From NCBI GenBank assembly GCA_009780035.1, contig WRAU01000001.1, positions 62,001 to 126,000 of the forward strand: a stretch of 64,000 bases of DNA. Reading direction: 5' to 3'. Each line of letters starts with the position of its first letter. Position 1 is the first letter of the stretch. Below, in pieces: positions 29,467 through 38,692 of this stretch. The DNA is from Alphaproteobacteria bacterium. Lineage in GTDB: Bacteria > Pseudomonadota > Alphaproteobacteria > WRAU01 > Hepatincolaceae. The notes below the pieces were generated by a model, which worked only from the letters and a program-made list of their open reading frames with translations, searched no databases and had not been told where the DNA came from. The translations under genes and the position numbers were made by a program.

Positions 29467-29968
29467 TTGTCAGATGGTTGGGTAATTGCTGTTTTTTATT
29501 AAACAGAGGAAAGTCCGAGCTTCGCAGAAACAAAAGACCGGATAATTACCGGCTAGGGCAACCTAAGAGAAAGTGCCACAGAAAATATACCGCCCTAAAT
29601 AATGTGCTTGCTTTAAGTATATGATTAGGGTAAGGGTGAAATGGCGGGGTAAAAGCCCACCGCTTTTCTGGCAACAGAAAAGGCAGGGTAAACCTTCTTT
29701 GAAGCAAGACCAAGTTAAATAGAGTCTGTCAGCCTTAAAAACTGGCAAACACCCATGTTTCTGAGGGCTATTATGGTAGGTCGCACGAGGTTATTGGCAA
29801 CACTAACCCCAGATAAATAATTACCGGGCAACTTTGAATATTTTGGCTTTATATTCATAAGTTTTGCCCCTCACATACTACGGGTATGCTACGGGACAAA
29901 ACTTCTAAATATAAAGCTCAATAGATTCAAAGCTGCTTACAGAACTCGGCTTATAGACCATCTGACGA
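29467..29968 (+). ncRNA. rnpB: RNase P RNA (catalytic subunit), with inserted palindromic element
   Basis: Type A bacterial RNase P RNA. P1 is formed by GTCAGATGGT (29469-29478) and ACCATCTGAC (29957-29966). P2 is GGTAATT (29481-29487) with AATTACC (29819-29825). The P4 strands are seen as GAGGAAAGTCCG (29506-29517) and the conserved ACAGAACTCGGCTTA starting at 29939. About 100 bases at 29833-29931 are a family P palindrome placed between P2 and P4 (3' side). Without it the RNA would have the normal length of about 400 bases. It processes tRNA 5' ends together with RnpA protein. Confidence 0.93.
29833..29931. repeat. Palindromic element, family P, copy 3, inside rnpB
   Basis: 99 bases beginning tttgaat and ending attcaaa (perfect outer arms). 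Internal stems: GGCTTTATATT with AATATAAAGC, TTTTGCCCC with its complement, and a central CATAC/GTATG. It is the best preserved copy of the family and is positioned in the junction between P2 and P4 of RNase P RNA, where it should fold as an independent extra hairpin. Confidence 0.88.
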
Positions 29969-29989
29969 TTAAAATTTGGAGACCTTTTT

Positions 29990-30099
29990 CGTCATGCCGT
30001 GCTACGACACGGCGTCCATTCGCAGAATGTTGCAACCGATGAGTTGCATTTTGTTGAATAATCATGGAATTGGATGCTGTGTCGTAGCACGGCATGACG
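29990..30099. repeat. REP-like composite element with 29-bp inverted arms
   Basis: Arms at 29990-30018 and 30071-30099 are inverted copies with only two mismatches; each arm is itself the gtcatgccgtgctacgacacggc...tcca palindrome. The 52-base centre has a small hairpin (gttgcaa...ttgcat). The right arm contains the first ATG of rsmH. Size and structure resemble a miniature inverted-repeat element, but no terminal target duplication is evident. Confidence 0.8.
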
Positions 30100-31062
30100 A
30101 GAATGATAACACTTAACCTAGCACATCTTAAACAAAGCCGTCCGCATTTTCCTGTTTTGATTAAAGAAGTTTTAACTGCCTTAGATCTTTCGCAAGAAAA
30201 TGGGATGCAGAAAACTTACCTTGACTGCACCTTTGGCGCAGGAGGCTACAGCACTTATATCTTAGAAAATCCTAACACGCAAGTAATTGCCATAGATAGA
30301 GATGAAACTGTGCAGCCATTTGCAGAAGATCTAACCAAAAAATACCCCGATAGGTTTAAATTTTTTTTAGAAACATTCTCTAATTATCCCAAAATCTTAG
30401 ATTCTCTTAACATTAAAGTTGACGGTATTATTATGGATTTAGGATTTTCTTCCATGCAAATTAATAATTCAGCCCGGGGATTTTCTTTTAAAAATGACGG
30501 CGATTTATCTATGGCTATGGGTTTAAACAAAATAACTGCTTACGATTTTATAAATAAAGCTGAAGAATCACTTTTGGCAGATGTTATTTTCTATTATGGC
30601 GAAGAGCACAAGGCAAAGCAGATTGCTAAAAAAATTATCTATAAAAGGGGACTTGAGGAAATAAAAACCACAAAGCAGCTGGCAGATATTGTGCGTGGTG
30701 TAGTTGGCGGCAAAGGCAGCATAGACCCAGCTACTAAAACTTTTCAAGCTATTAGAATTTATATCAATGATGAATTGCATGAATTGCAGACAGCTTTAAA
30801 AAAGGCTTATGATTATCTTAATCCTCATGGGAAACTGCTTGTTGTGAGCTTTCATTCCCTTGAGGATAGAATTGTGAAAGATTTTTTTAACGAAAATGGT
30901 GAGACAGTAAAAAAATTTACTAATTATAAACTAAATCCTGCTACAACTAATTCTAAGTTTAAAATATTAACCAAAAAGCCGATTTTACCATCAACGGAAG
31001 AAACTGCCATTAATCCGCCGTCAGGATCTGCAAAATTAAGGGTAGTTGAAAGGATATTATGA
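30094..31062 (+). CDS. rsmH: 16S rRNA (cytosine1402-N4)-methyltransferase
   Basis: 322 residues, first gene of the division and cell wall (dcw) cluster; mraZ is absent. The SAM-binding motif is DCTFGAGGYS (about residues 46-55). The other blocks are DGIIMDLGFSSMQ, the stretch ARGFSFKNDGDLSM and the terminal SFHSLEDRIVKDFF. The first ATG (30094) and the alternative ATG at 30103 both fall in or next to the right arm of a REP-like element. Neither has a strong Shine-Dalgarno sequence, so the start is uncertain by three codons. It overlaps ftsL by four bases. Confidence 0.95.
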   Translation: MTRMITLNLAHLKQSRPHFPVLIKEVLTALDLSQENGMQKTYLDCTFGAGGYSTYILENPNTQVIAIDRDETVQPFAEDLTKKYPDRFKFFLETFSNYPKILDSLNIKVDGIIMDLGFSSMQINNSARGFSFKNDGDLSMAMGLNKITAYDFINKAEESLLADVIFYYGEEHKAKQIAKKIIYKRGLEEIKTTKQLADIVRGVVGGKGSIDPATKTFQAIRIYINDELHELQTALKKAYDYLNPHGKLLVVSFHSLEDRIVKDFFNENGETVKKFTNYKLNPATTNSKFKILTKKPILPSTEETAINPPSGSAKLRVVERIL

Positions 31063-31346
31063 AAAATCTCTTAAATATTTGTATATTTATTATGGTATTT
31101 TTAGTTTTAATTTCCACCATATTGGCACTAAAGCAAAAATTTATGGAAATAAGGATTGTTAGGCTGAATAAAGAAATTTACAAAAATTACGAAGAGCTGC
31201 AATCTCTTAAAGCCCAATGGCACTATCTAAATAACAAAGAATACCTGCAGGCGCTTTCTAAAAAGTATCTGCCAGATTTAGTTAAAGAAATTAAGCAGTC
31301 TGATGTATCGATTCTCCAAAAAAGAGTAAAACCTACAATAGAATAA
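31059..31346 (+). CDS. ftsL: Cell division protein FtsL
   Basis: 95 residues: a short cytoplasmic N-terminus, one membrane segment (about residues 4-24) and a periplasmic coiled coil (residues 25-75). This is the bitopic layout of FtsL, which activates FtsW-FtsI with FtsB and FtsQ. Sequence similarity in this family is low; the call rests on topology and on the place between rsmH and ftsI. AAAGGA precedes the ATG, which overlaps the rsmH stop. Confidence 0.85.
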   Translation: MKNLLNICIFIMVFLVLISTILALKQKFMEIRIVRLNKEIYKNYEELQSLKAQWHYLNNKEYLQALSKKYLPDLVKEIKQSDVSILQKRVKPTIE

Positions 31347-31350
31347 TAAA

Positions 31351-32997
31351 ATGGCAAGCATTGATAACTCTTTTCTTAAAAAAAGATTACATTATGTAGT
31401 ATATACAATCTTTTTTATCTTTTTTATTCTTATTGCTAAGCTGATTTATCTTTCAATTATTGGCTATCAAAAAAATTTATCCCATTACTCTGGCAGCAAA
31501 ACGAAACTTCCCCGCCATGATATTTTAGATAGAAGTGGCAATGTGCTGGCAATTGAAGTTCCCTCTACCTCTGTGTATATAAGACCGAAAGATATTAAAG
31601 ATAAAAATCAAGCTATAGCAGCATTGGTAAGTGCATTAGCTATTAATGAGGCTACGGCAAATAAAATGGTAAATTCTACTGCCTCTTTTTTATGGGTAAA
31701 AAGAAATATAAGCGAGGAAGAGGATAGAAACTTAAAATATCAAGGAGTTTTAGGGATTTATTTCCAAAAAGATACTAAAAGATTTTACCCCTACGGCAGC
31801 ATGTTTTCACATATTGTTGGCATGACAGATATTGATGGCAAAGGGGTTAGCGGCATTGAGAATTCTTTTAATGATGATCTTTACGAAAAGAATATTCAAC
31901 TGTCAGTTGATTTAAAAATGCAAAGAATCCTTCGCGAAACTATTAGCGAGGCTATGGCAAAAAATCAGTCAAAGCATGGCTATGGCATGATTGCCGATCC
32001 TAATAGCGGTGAGGTTTTGGCAATGGTTTCGCTGGAAGATTTTAATCCTAACGATAGAGTGGATATTAACATAAATAATATGTTTAACTATCCAACTCAA
32101 GGATTAATTGAGTTTGGTTCAATCATGAAAGTGTTCAGCGTAGCGATGGCGCTAGAAAATGGCACATATAGAGTTGAAGATTTGTTTGATGTTTCTAAAC
32201 CAATTGTTAACGGAGGATTTTTAATTACCGATTTTTCTTACATGGATAAAGTGCTTAATGTGCCTGAGGTTTTAATGTATTCTTCCAATATTGGCACATC
32301 TATTATGATGAAAGAACTAGGAGTTAATACGCAAATATATTACTTAAATAAATTTAATTTATTTAAGGAAACCAGTCTTGAAATTGCTGAAAAAACTCCA
32401 AGTTTAACCAGCAGCAAATGGAATGAGCTGAACTCCATGACTGTATCCTATGGCTATGGGCTGGCTATTTCTCAAGCTGCGTATGTTAATTCTTTTATTG
32501 CCATGATTAACGGCGGCAATTATATTCCTTTAACTCTTTTAAAAAGAAACGATGAAAATATTCCTGCAAAAAGAGTTCTGTCTGAAGAAACTTCACAGCA
32601 GATGCGTAAAATGCTGCGTTTGGTTGTGGCGAAGGGCAGCGGACGACGGGGTGATGTGGCAGGATATTCTGTGGGCGGCAAAACCGGGTCTGCAGAAAAG
32701 CAAGTAGGCGGCAAGTATCAAAAAAATTTAGTGGTGGCGTCTTTTGTGGCTTTTTTTCCTAGCAATAAACCGAAATATGTTGTGATAGTTAGTATAGACG
32801 AGCCTAAACGCGTGGCTTATAATAACTATAATATAACGGGAGGAGCACTGTCTGCGCCATTAGTGAAAAGCATTATTTCTAAAATTGCAACGGTTGAGGC
32901 AATGGAAAAAATCTCTGATGATACAGCGCAAGTAAATATTAACTCTCAAAAAAGTATTGTTGATTATGTAAAACAAGGAGAAATCGGTGAAAATTAA
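31351..32997 (+). CDS. ftsI: Peptidoglycan D,D-transpeptidase FtsI (PBP3)
   Basis: 548 residues with an N-terminal membrane anchor (residues 15-37), a pedestal domain and a transpeptidase domain. The active-site serine is Ser257 in SIMK (257-260), the second motif SSN is at 311-313, and KTG at 445-447. It is the septal class B PBP that cross-links new murein with FtsW. It overlaps the GTG start of murE by 11 bases. Confidence 0.96.
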   Translation: MASIDNSFLKKRLHYVVYTIFFIFFILIAKLIYLSIIGYQKNLSHYSGSKTKLPRHDILDRSGNVLAIEVPSTSVYIRPKDIKDKNQAIAALVSALAINEATANKMVNSTASFLWVKRNISEEEDRNLKYQGVLGIYFQKDTKRFYPYGSMFSHIVGMTDIDGKGVSGIENSFNDDLYEKNIQLSVDLKMQRILRETISEAMAKNQSKHGYGMIADPNSGEVLAMVSLEDFNPNDRVDININNMFNYPTQGLIEFGSIMKVFSVAMALENGTYRVEDLFDVSKPIVNGGFLITDFSYMDKVLNVPEVLMYSSNIGTSIMMKELGVNTQIYYLNKFNLFKETSLEIAEKTPSLTSSKWNELNSMTVSYGYGLAISQAAYVNSFIAMINGGNYIPLTLLKRNDENIPAKRVLSEETSQQMRKMLRLVVAKGSGRRGDVAGYSVGGKTGSAEKQVGGKYQKNLVVASFVAFFPSNKPKYVVIVSIDEPKRVAYNNYNITGGALSAPLVKSIISKIATVEAMEKISDDTAQVNINSQKSIVDYVKQGEIGEN

Positions 32998-34456
32998 AGA
33001 TATTTTGGAGTTTTATCCGGCTATAGATGTTAATTTAATAGACTTAAATGTAGAAATTACCAACATTACCGATAATTCGCAGCAAGTGGCAGCTGGCAGT
33101 ATTTTTGTGGCGGTGGCTGGTGAAAAATTCAATGGTATTGATTTTATTGAGACTGCACTCAAAAATGGAGCAGCTGCAGCCGTTGTGCCTAAAGAATATA
33201 TAAATAAACTGCCGTATCAAAACTTAATTTATGTAGAAAACACTAGAGATTTCCTTGCGAGAGCCATTTTTTATTTAAACGCTGAATATATTCCCGAAAA
33301 TATTTTAACAGTATCAGGCACTAGCGGCAAAACATCTATATCATTTTTTGTTTCGCAGTTTTTAAAACACCTGCATATTAAAAATATGGTAATCGGCACG
33401 ATGGGAACTTATATCGGTGATAGGCAAATAGACGAAGGCTTAACCAACCCGCCCGCTAATGCTTTAGTTGAATACTTTAAAACTGCTGCTGCAAACAATA
33501 TTAAATATGTAATTACCGAAACTTCTTCCCATGGATTAGCGCAACATAGGACAGACGGCATAAAATTTAAAGTTGCTGGCTGGACTAACCTAACCCAAGA
33601 CCATCTTGACTATCATAAGAGCATGGAAGAATATTTTCTTGCAAAAGCCCGTCTTTATACCAGCGATTTATCAGCTGCTGCAGTAATTAATGCCGATGAT
33701 GAATATGGGGCAAAACTTAGCCAAATGGCATGCAAAGCTGGCAAATCGGTTATTGAATATGGCTTTAAAGGGGCAGATATTAAAATTATTGCAATTCATA
33801 AAGAAGATACATTTCAAACTGTTCAAATATTGTATCAAAATAAGGAGTATGAATTTAGTATTAATTTGATGGGAGAGTTTCAGGTTTATAATATTTTATG
33901 TGCAATGGGAATGCTGTTATCGCAAGGATTTTCCATGCAAGATTTAATTAAAATTGCTCCTTCTGTTAAAAGAGTTAGGGGAAGATTAGAGTTAGTTCCT
34001 CAGCAAAAAATTAATGCTAAAATTTTTGTAGATTATGCTCATAAGCCTGATGCTTTAGAAAAGGTTTTAAAAACTCTTAAAAAAGAAGCGCATAAAAAAC
34101 TTTTTGTGCTGTTTGGCTGCGGTGGTGATCGTGATAAAGTTAAGCGTCCAATTATGGGGAAAATTGCTTCAGAATTAGCAGATACTGTGTATATAACTGA
34201 CGATAATCCTCGTTTTGAAAATGCTGGTGATATTAGAAATGAGGTTGAGAAGGGTATAATTAACAAAGAAGGTTTAGCTGTTTATAATATAGACGGTCGC
34301 GCCGCCGCCATTGCTAAGGCATTGCAAGACTTGCAAGAGGGCGATATTCTGCTGGTAGCTGGCAAAGGTCATGAAGACTATCAAATAATCGGCGATAAAA
34401 AGCATCATTTTAATGATAGTGAAACTATTCTGGAGATATTGAATGCAGTTAAATAA
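32987..34456 (+). CDS. murE: UDP-MurNAc-L-Ala-D-Glu:meso-diaminopimelate ligase
   Basis: 489 residues, three-domain Mur ligase. The ATP loop GTSGKTS is at residues 111-117. The segment DDNPRFENAGDI carries DNPR, the motif that selects meso-diaminopimelate rather than lysine, so the wall should be of the DAP type. GTG start with AAGGAG at 32975-32980 inside ftsI. It overlaps murF by 14 bases. Confidence 0.97.
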   Translation: MKIKDILEFYPAIDVNLIDLNVEITNITDNSQQVAAGSIFVAVAGEKFNGIDFIETALKNGAAAAVVPKEYINKLPYQNLIYVENTRDFLARAIFYLNAEYIPENILTVSGTSGKTSISFFVSQFLKHLHIKNMVIGTMGTYIGDRQIDEGLTNPPANALVEYFKTAAANNIKYVITETSSHGLAQHRTDGIKFKVAGWTNLTQDHLDYHKSMEEYFLAKARLYTSDLSAAAVINADDEYGAKLSQMACKAGKSVIEYGFKGADIKIIAIHKEDTFQTVQILYQNKEYEFSINLMGEFQVYNILCAMGMLLSQGFSMQDLIKIAPSVKRVRGRLELVPQQKINAKIFVDYAHKPDALEKVLKTLKKEAHKKLFVLFGCGGDRDKVKRPIMGKIASELADTVYITDDNPRFENAGDIRNEVEKGIINKEGLAVYNIDGRAAAIAKALQDLQEGDILLVAGKGHEDYQIIGDKKHHFNDSETILEILNAVK

Positions 34457-35855
34457 AGAACAGCTGAGCGCTGCCTTAGGTGAAAACTTAGTAAAAATTA
34501 CCGGAGATTTCAGTTTTAAAAATTACTCTATAGATACCAGAACCATCATGCAGGGAGACTGCTTTATTGCTATTAAAGGCAATAACGACGGTCATCAGTA
34601 TCTGCAAACTGCCATTGCTAAAGGAGCGGCTGCCTTAATTATTGAGGAAGAATACTATAAGCAAAACACACTTAGCTTTTCCAGCCTTATAATTGTTAAA
34701 GATACGCTGATTGCTTTAGCTAAAATAGCTTCTTATAATGCTAAAGCATTTAAAGAAAAAGGCGGCGTGCTAATTGGTATTACCGGCAGTGTTGGCAAAA
34801 CTACTCTTAAAGAAATGCTAGCGTTTGTTTTAGCAAAAAGTAATATAGTTTCTGCAACTTTTGGCAATTATAATAATCATATTGGCTTGCCTTTTTCGGT
34901 AGCCCACATTAAAGATGAAGCACAGTTCGGCGTGTATGAAATGGGAATGAGCAGTTCCGGAGAAATTTCATATTTATCGCATATTTTGCAGCCGCAAGTT
35001 GGTATTATTACCGAAATTACCTCCGCTCATACTGAATTTTTTAAGGATGGACTAGATGGCGTAGCTGCTGCCAAAGCCGAAATTATGGACGGCATGGATG
35101 CGCAGTCTTTATTATTTCTTAATTACGATAATTCATATTTCAGCTTTTTAAAGGAAAAAGCTATAGAGCATGGCATTAAAAAAATAATTTCTTTTTCGCA
35201 GAGCAATAAAGATGCTGATATTTATGTAGAATCTACAAAACTGTTAGAAAATTATCAAATAGAGGTTTATGCTAATATTTTTGGGGAAGGCATTGTTTAT
35301 AAAATTAACTCCATTACCCAGCATAACGCTATGCTGGCAACTTTGGCACTAGGAATTGCTAAAAAGCTGCATGCAGATATTACAAAAGCCTTAGAAAAAT
35401 TTATTGATTTTAAAATACCTAAAGGTCGCGGTGAAATTCTGCAAATTAAATTTAATGATAAAAATATCGTTTTAATTGACGATTCCTATAATGCTAATCC
35501 TAAATCTATGAATAGTGCGCTTTTATCTTTACAGAACTCTCAAAGTAAAAAAATTATTATTTTGGGCAGTATGTTAGAGCTAGGTATTCGTGCACAGGAA
35601 GAGCATATTAAACTTAAAGATTCTCTTGCTGGTATATCAAATATTAAAGAAATTATTTTAGTAGGAGATTTAATGGAGCATCTTTATAAGGCAATAGCAG
35701 ATACAAAAGCGCAGCATTTTAATAATACTGAAGATGCTATGGCTTATCTTAAAAATATTATAGAAGAGGGAGACTTAGTTTTTATTAAGGGATCGCTGGG
35801 AAGCGGTGTTATAAACATATCTAAATATTTACAAAACCCGCTGGATAATTTATAA
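34443..35855 (+). CDS. murF: UDP-MurNAc-tripeptide:D-Ala-D-Ala ligase
   Basis: 470 residues. The ATP loop GITGSVGKTTLKEM is near residues 113-126, followed by the conserved ATFGNYNNHIGLPFS and, in the C-terminal domain, DDSYNANPKSMNSAL. It adds D-Ala-D-Ala to complete the pentapeptide precursor. GGAG (34433-34436) in the end of murE gives the ribosome site. It is followed by mraY after 40 bases. Confidence 0.97.
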   Translation: MQLNKEQLSAALGENLVKITGDFSFKNYSIDTRTIMQGDCFIAIKGNNDGHQYLQTAIAKGAAALIIEEEYYKQNTLSFSSLIIVKDTLIALAKIASYNAKAFKEKGGVLIGITGSVGKTTLKEMLAFVLAKSNIVSATFGNYNNHIGLPFSVAHIKDEAQFGVYEMGMSSSGEISYLSHILQPQVGIITEITSAHTEFFKDGLDGVAAAKAEIMDGMDAQSLLFLNYDNSYFSFLKEKAIEHGIKKIISFSQSNKDADIYVESTKLLENYQIEVYANIFGEGIVYKINSITQHNAMLATLALGIAKKLHADITKALEKFIDFKIPKGRGEILQIKFNDKNIVLIDDSYNANPKSMNSALLSLQNSQSKKIIILGSMLELGIRAQEEHIKLKDSLAGISNIKEIILVGDLMEHLYKAIADTKAQHFNNTEDAMAYLKNIIEEGDLVFIKGSLGSGVINISKYLQNPLDNL

Positions 35856-35895
35856 TGTTGTTTTGTTGCCTTGATGATAAAAATATGAGAAGAAA

Positions 35896-36963
35896 ATGAC
35901 TGTTTTAAATTTGTTAGCTTTAAGCAATATTCCAGTTATATATAGGGCAGGGTTTGCTTTCCTTACTGCCTTAATTTTAATGCTTATTTTAGGCAAACCC
36001 TATATTAAGCTGGTTAAACTTTCAAAAAATTTCCTCCAGCCCATACGCAGCGATGGACCGCAAACCCATATGCAAAAGCAGGGCACTCCTACTTTAGGCG
36101 GACTTTTAATTATGGCGGTTTTTTGGGTTTCTGCACTTGCTTGGATAGGCATCATGAATAATATAATTGTAATTATTTTGCTGGTTTCAGCAGGTTTTAC
36201 CTTGTTAGGATTTACTGATGATTTCTTAAAACTTGCCTTCAAAAACTCTAAAGGATTAAATGGAAAACTGCGGCTTCTTATTGGAGCAGCTATTTCTCTG
36301 TCTGCCATGTATTATTTAGTTTTAGAGTATCCTCCTGAAATTGCCAAAAGTATATTTTTTCCGTTTATTAGCAGTTTCTATATTTATGTTGGGTTTGGCA
36401 TTTTATTTTTCGGCGCTTTTGTAATTGTTGGCACTGCAAACAGTGTTAATTTAACTGATGGTCTTGACGGACTTGCCAGCATGGTAATTATTACTATTCT
36501 AGTTGCTTTTATGCTAGTAATAGTGCTGATTATTACTCCTGGTTTTTATATGAAATTTCTATACAGCTCTATTTTTTATTTTAATAATATTATAGAAATT
36601 TTAGTAGTATGCGCTGCATTAATTGGAGCAATGCTTGGATTTTTATGGTTTAATGCTTATCCGGCTAAAATATTCATGGGTGATGTTGGATCGCTAGGTA
36701 TTGGAGGCACTTTGGGTATTATTGCCGTAAGCCTAAAACAAGAGCTTTTTTTAGCAGTAGCTGGATTGTTTTTAGTAATTGAAAGTCTATCGGTTATTAT
36801 TCAAGTTTACAGCTATAAGCTGCGGGGCAAACGGGTTTTTTTAATGGCGCCTATCCATCACCATTTTGAAAAGAAAGGAATTTCTGAAATTACCGTAGTT
36901 AAACGAATTTGGATTTTTACAATAGTTATGTGTGTAATTGCTTTATTACTGTTGGATATATAA
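35896..36963 (+). CDS. mraY: Phospho-MurNAc-pentapeptide transferase
   Basis: 355 residues, about ten membrane segments. Motifs: the N-terminal QTHMQKQGTPTLGG, FTDDFLK near residue 113, NSVNLTDGLDGLA near 193, and the late MAPIHHHFEKKG. It transfers phospho-MurNAc-pentapeptide onto undecaprenyl phosphate to form lipid I at the inner membrane. It is followed by a hairpin region and then murD, the conserved order. Confidence 0.97.
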   Translation: MTVLNLLALSNIPVIYRAGFAFLTALILMLILGKPYIKLVKLSKNFLQPIRSDGPQTHMQKQGTPTLGGLLIMAVFWVSALAWIGIMNNIIVIILLVSAGFTLLGFTDDFLKLAFKNSKGLNGKLRLLIGAAISLSAMYYLVLEYPPEIAKSIFFPFISSFYIYVGFGILFFGAFVIVGTANSVNLTDGLDGLASMVIITILVAFMLVIVLIITPGFYMKFLYSSIFYFNNIIEILVVCAALIGAMLGFLWFNAYPAKIFMGDVGSLGIGGTLGIIAVSLKQELFLAVAGLFLVIESLSVIIQVYSYKLRGKRVFLMAPIHHHFEKKGISEITVVKRIWIFTIVMCVIALLLLDI

Positions 36964-36969
36964 AAATTT

Positions 36970-37065
36970 TAGCCTTTTTGCTTTTCTATGACATATCTTA
37001 GGTATTTATGTATTATCATACACCGCATACCTAAGATACACCATATAAAAACAAAAGTTTCTAAA
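36970..37065. repeat. Hairpin element between mraY and murD
   Basis: Perfect 12-bp arms TATCTTAGGTAT (36994-37005) and ATACCTAAGATA (37027-37038) with a 21-base loop. Weaker pairing extends outward, and the right side ends acaaaagtttctaaaac, which resembles the 3' half of family P. It starts just after the mraY stop codon like other family P copies. It is either a diverged member or an unrelated attenuator hairpin. Confidence 0.5.
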
Positions 37066-37090
37066 ACAGATTTTTTTGTGAGATTATAAA

Positions 37091-38464
37091 ATGAAAAAAA
37101 TTGCTATTTTAGGTGCAGGAAAATCTGGGCTTTCTGCTTATAGACATTATAGAGATATGGGTTTTGATGTATATCTATGGGATGAAAATCCTGCTAAAGT
37201 AGCAGAACTTGCAGAGTATAATTTTATTAATTATAAAAGTTGGGATTATCGAAATCTTGATTTTATTGTTGTTTCTCCGGGCATTGCTTTAGAGTATCCT
37301 CAAAAACATTTTGTTTTAGAACAGGCAGAAGCATATGGCGTGAAAATTTATGTGGATGTGGAATTGTTTGTTAAAGAAAACCCACAGATTAAATATATTG
37401 CTATTACTGGAACGAAAGGTAAATCAACCACTACGGCTTTAATTCAGCATATTTTTACAGAGGCGGGCAAAAAATGCGGTATGGCTGGCAATATTGGAAC
37501 TCCGGTTTTTGACATTAATCCGTCATTATATGAATACATTGTGTTGGAACTTTCCTCGTTTCAGCTGGATAAAATGAATGAGATTCACTTCCATTGTGCT
37601 TTAGTGCTGAATATAACCGAAGATCATACCGATCATCATGGTGGTTTTGCCAATTATAAACAGGCTAAACTGAGGATTTTTGAGAATCAAAACTTTAATG
37701 ATGTAGCAATTATTAATGCTGATATGTTAAGCGAAATTCAAGAAAAAATCCAAAATTCTAAAATTATTCCAATTTATTCGTCCCCTCTTCATACCGATGA
37801 AAATCGGCATCCATTACACTTCGCAGGAGCTAGTATTATTGTTGGCGAACATTTTATGTTAGACAATTACTTTACCGATAATAAAAACCTGCTATCTTAT
37901 GATGATTTAATTTATTTAAAAGGCAGTCATAATTACTTGAATATTGCCTTTGCTTATGCCGCTGCTAAGTTTTTTAATTTGCCTGAAGATGAAATTATTA
38001 AGGGAGTCTTGAGTTTTCATGGACTTAAACACCGTCAAAATAATTTAGAGACTATTAATAATATAACTTTTATTAATGATTCCAAAGCTACCAATCCCGA
38101 TTCTACATTGCAGGCATTGAAAACTTTCCAAAATGTTTATCTTATTTTAGGCGGCAATGGTAAAACTAAGAATCTTGGCAGTGAAATCATTCCATTTTTA
38201 AGTCGTGCGGAAGGAATCTTTTTAATTGGTAAATCTGCCGAAACTTTTGCAAAAATCCTGCAAGAAAATAATATAAATTTTGTTATGTGCTTTGAGTTAA
38301 AAACAGCAACACATCTAGCGTTTAAGGCTGCTCTAAAAAAAGGAGTTGGCACAGTTTTGCTGTCTCCCGCAGATGCTTCCTTTGACCAATTCAATAGCGC
38401 CGAGCATCGCGGCGACACTTTCATAAAAATTGTGGAAGAATTGAAAATAGAAAAATCAAAATAA
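37091..38464 (+). CDS. murD: UDP-MurNAc-L-alanine:D-glutamate ligase
   Basis: 457 residues. N-terminal Rossmann-like domain starting IAILGAGKSGLSAY, ATP loop GTKGKST at 107-113, and the C-terminal region FINDSKATNPDSTLQAL, LILGGNGK and LLSPADASFDQF. It adds D-glutamate to UDP-MurNAc-Ala. It is followed by a 228-base gap and two non-dcw genes before ftsW. Confidence 0.96.
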   Translation: MKKIAILGAGKSGLSAYRHYRDMGFDVYLWDENPAKVAELAEYNFINYKSWDYRNLDFIVVSPGIALEYPQKHFVLEQAEAYGVKIYVDVELFVKENPQIKYIAITGTKGKSTTTALIQHIFTEAGKKCGMAGNIGTPVFDINPSLYEYIVLELSSFQLDKMNEIHFHCALVLNITEDHTDHHGGFANYKQAKLRIFENQNFNDVAIINADMLSEIQEKIQNSKIIPIYSSPLHTDENRHPLHFAGASIIVGEHFMLDNYFTDNKNLLSYDDLIYLKGSHNYLNIAFAYAAAKFFNLPEDEIIKGVLSFHGLKHRQNNLETINNITFINDSKATNPDSTLQALKTFQNVYLILGGNGKTKNLGSEIIPFLSRAEGIFLIGKSAETFAKILQENNINFVMCFELKTATHLAFKAALKKGVGTVLLSPADASFDQFNSAEHRGDTFIKIVEELKIEKSK

Positions 38465-38692
38465 TTAGCTAAGAATACTTATTATTAACCCCTAACAGTA
38501 ATTTTAAGCAATAAAATTCCACTGCCTAAAATTCTTATTGCTAAATCTATTCATGTGATGTATGTTGATGTATAAATAATAAAATAATAAATAAAAACTA
38601 TACAATTACAATCAATGAGGTATAATAATGGCAAGTTAATTAAATTAATAAAATATTAATAAGTATTAATTTATATTAAGGTTTAAGATATA
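38465..38692. other. Intergenic gap before the accessory pair
   Basis: Very AT-rich, no gene seen. A lone -10-like TATAAT lies at 38621-38626 without a matching -35 box. This is the left border of the two-gene insertion in the dcw cluster. Confidence 0.4.

Noticed and set aside
29467-29968. tmRNA or another structured RNA
   Set aside because: P1, P2 and both P4 strands identify it as RNase P RNA.
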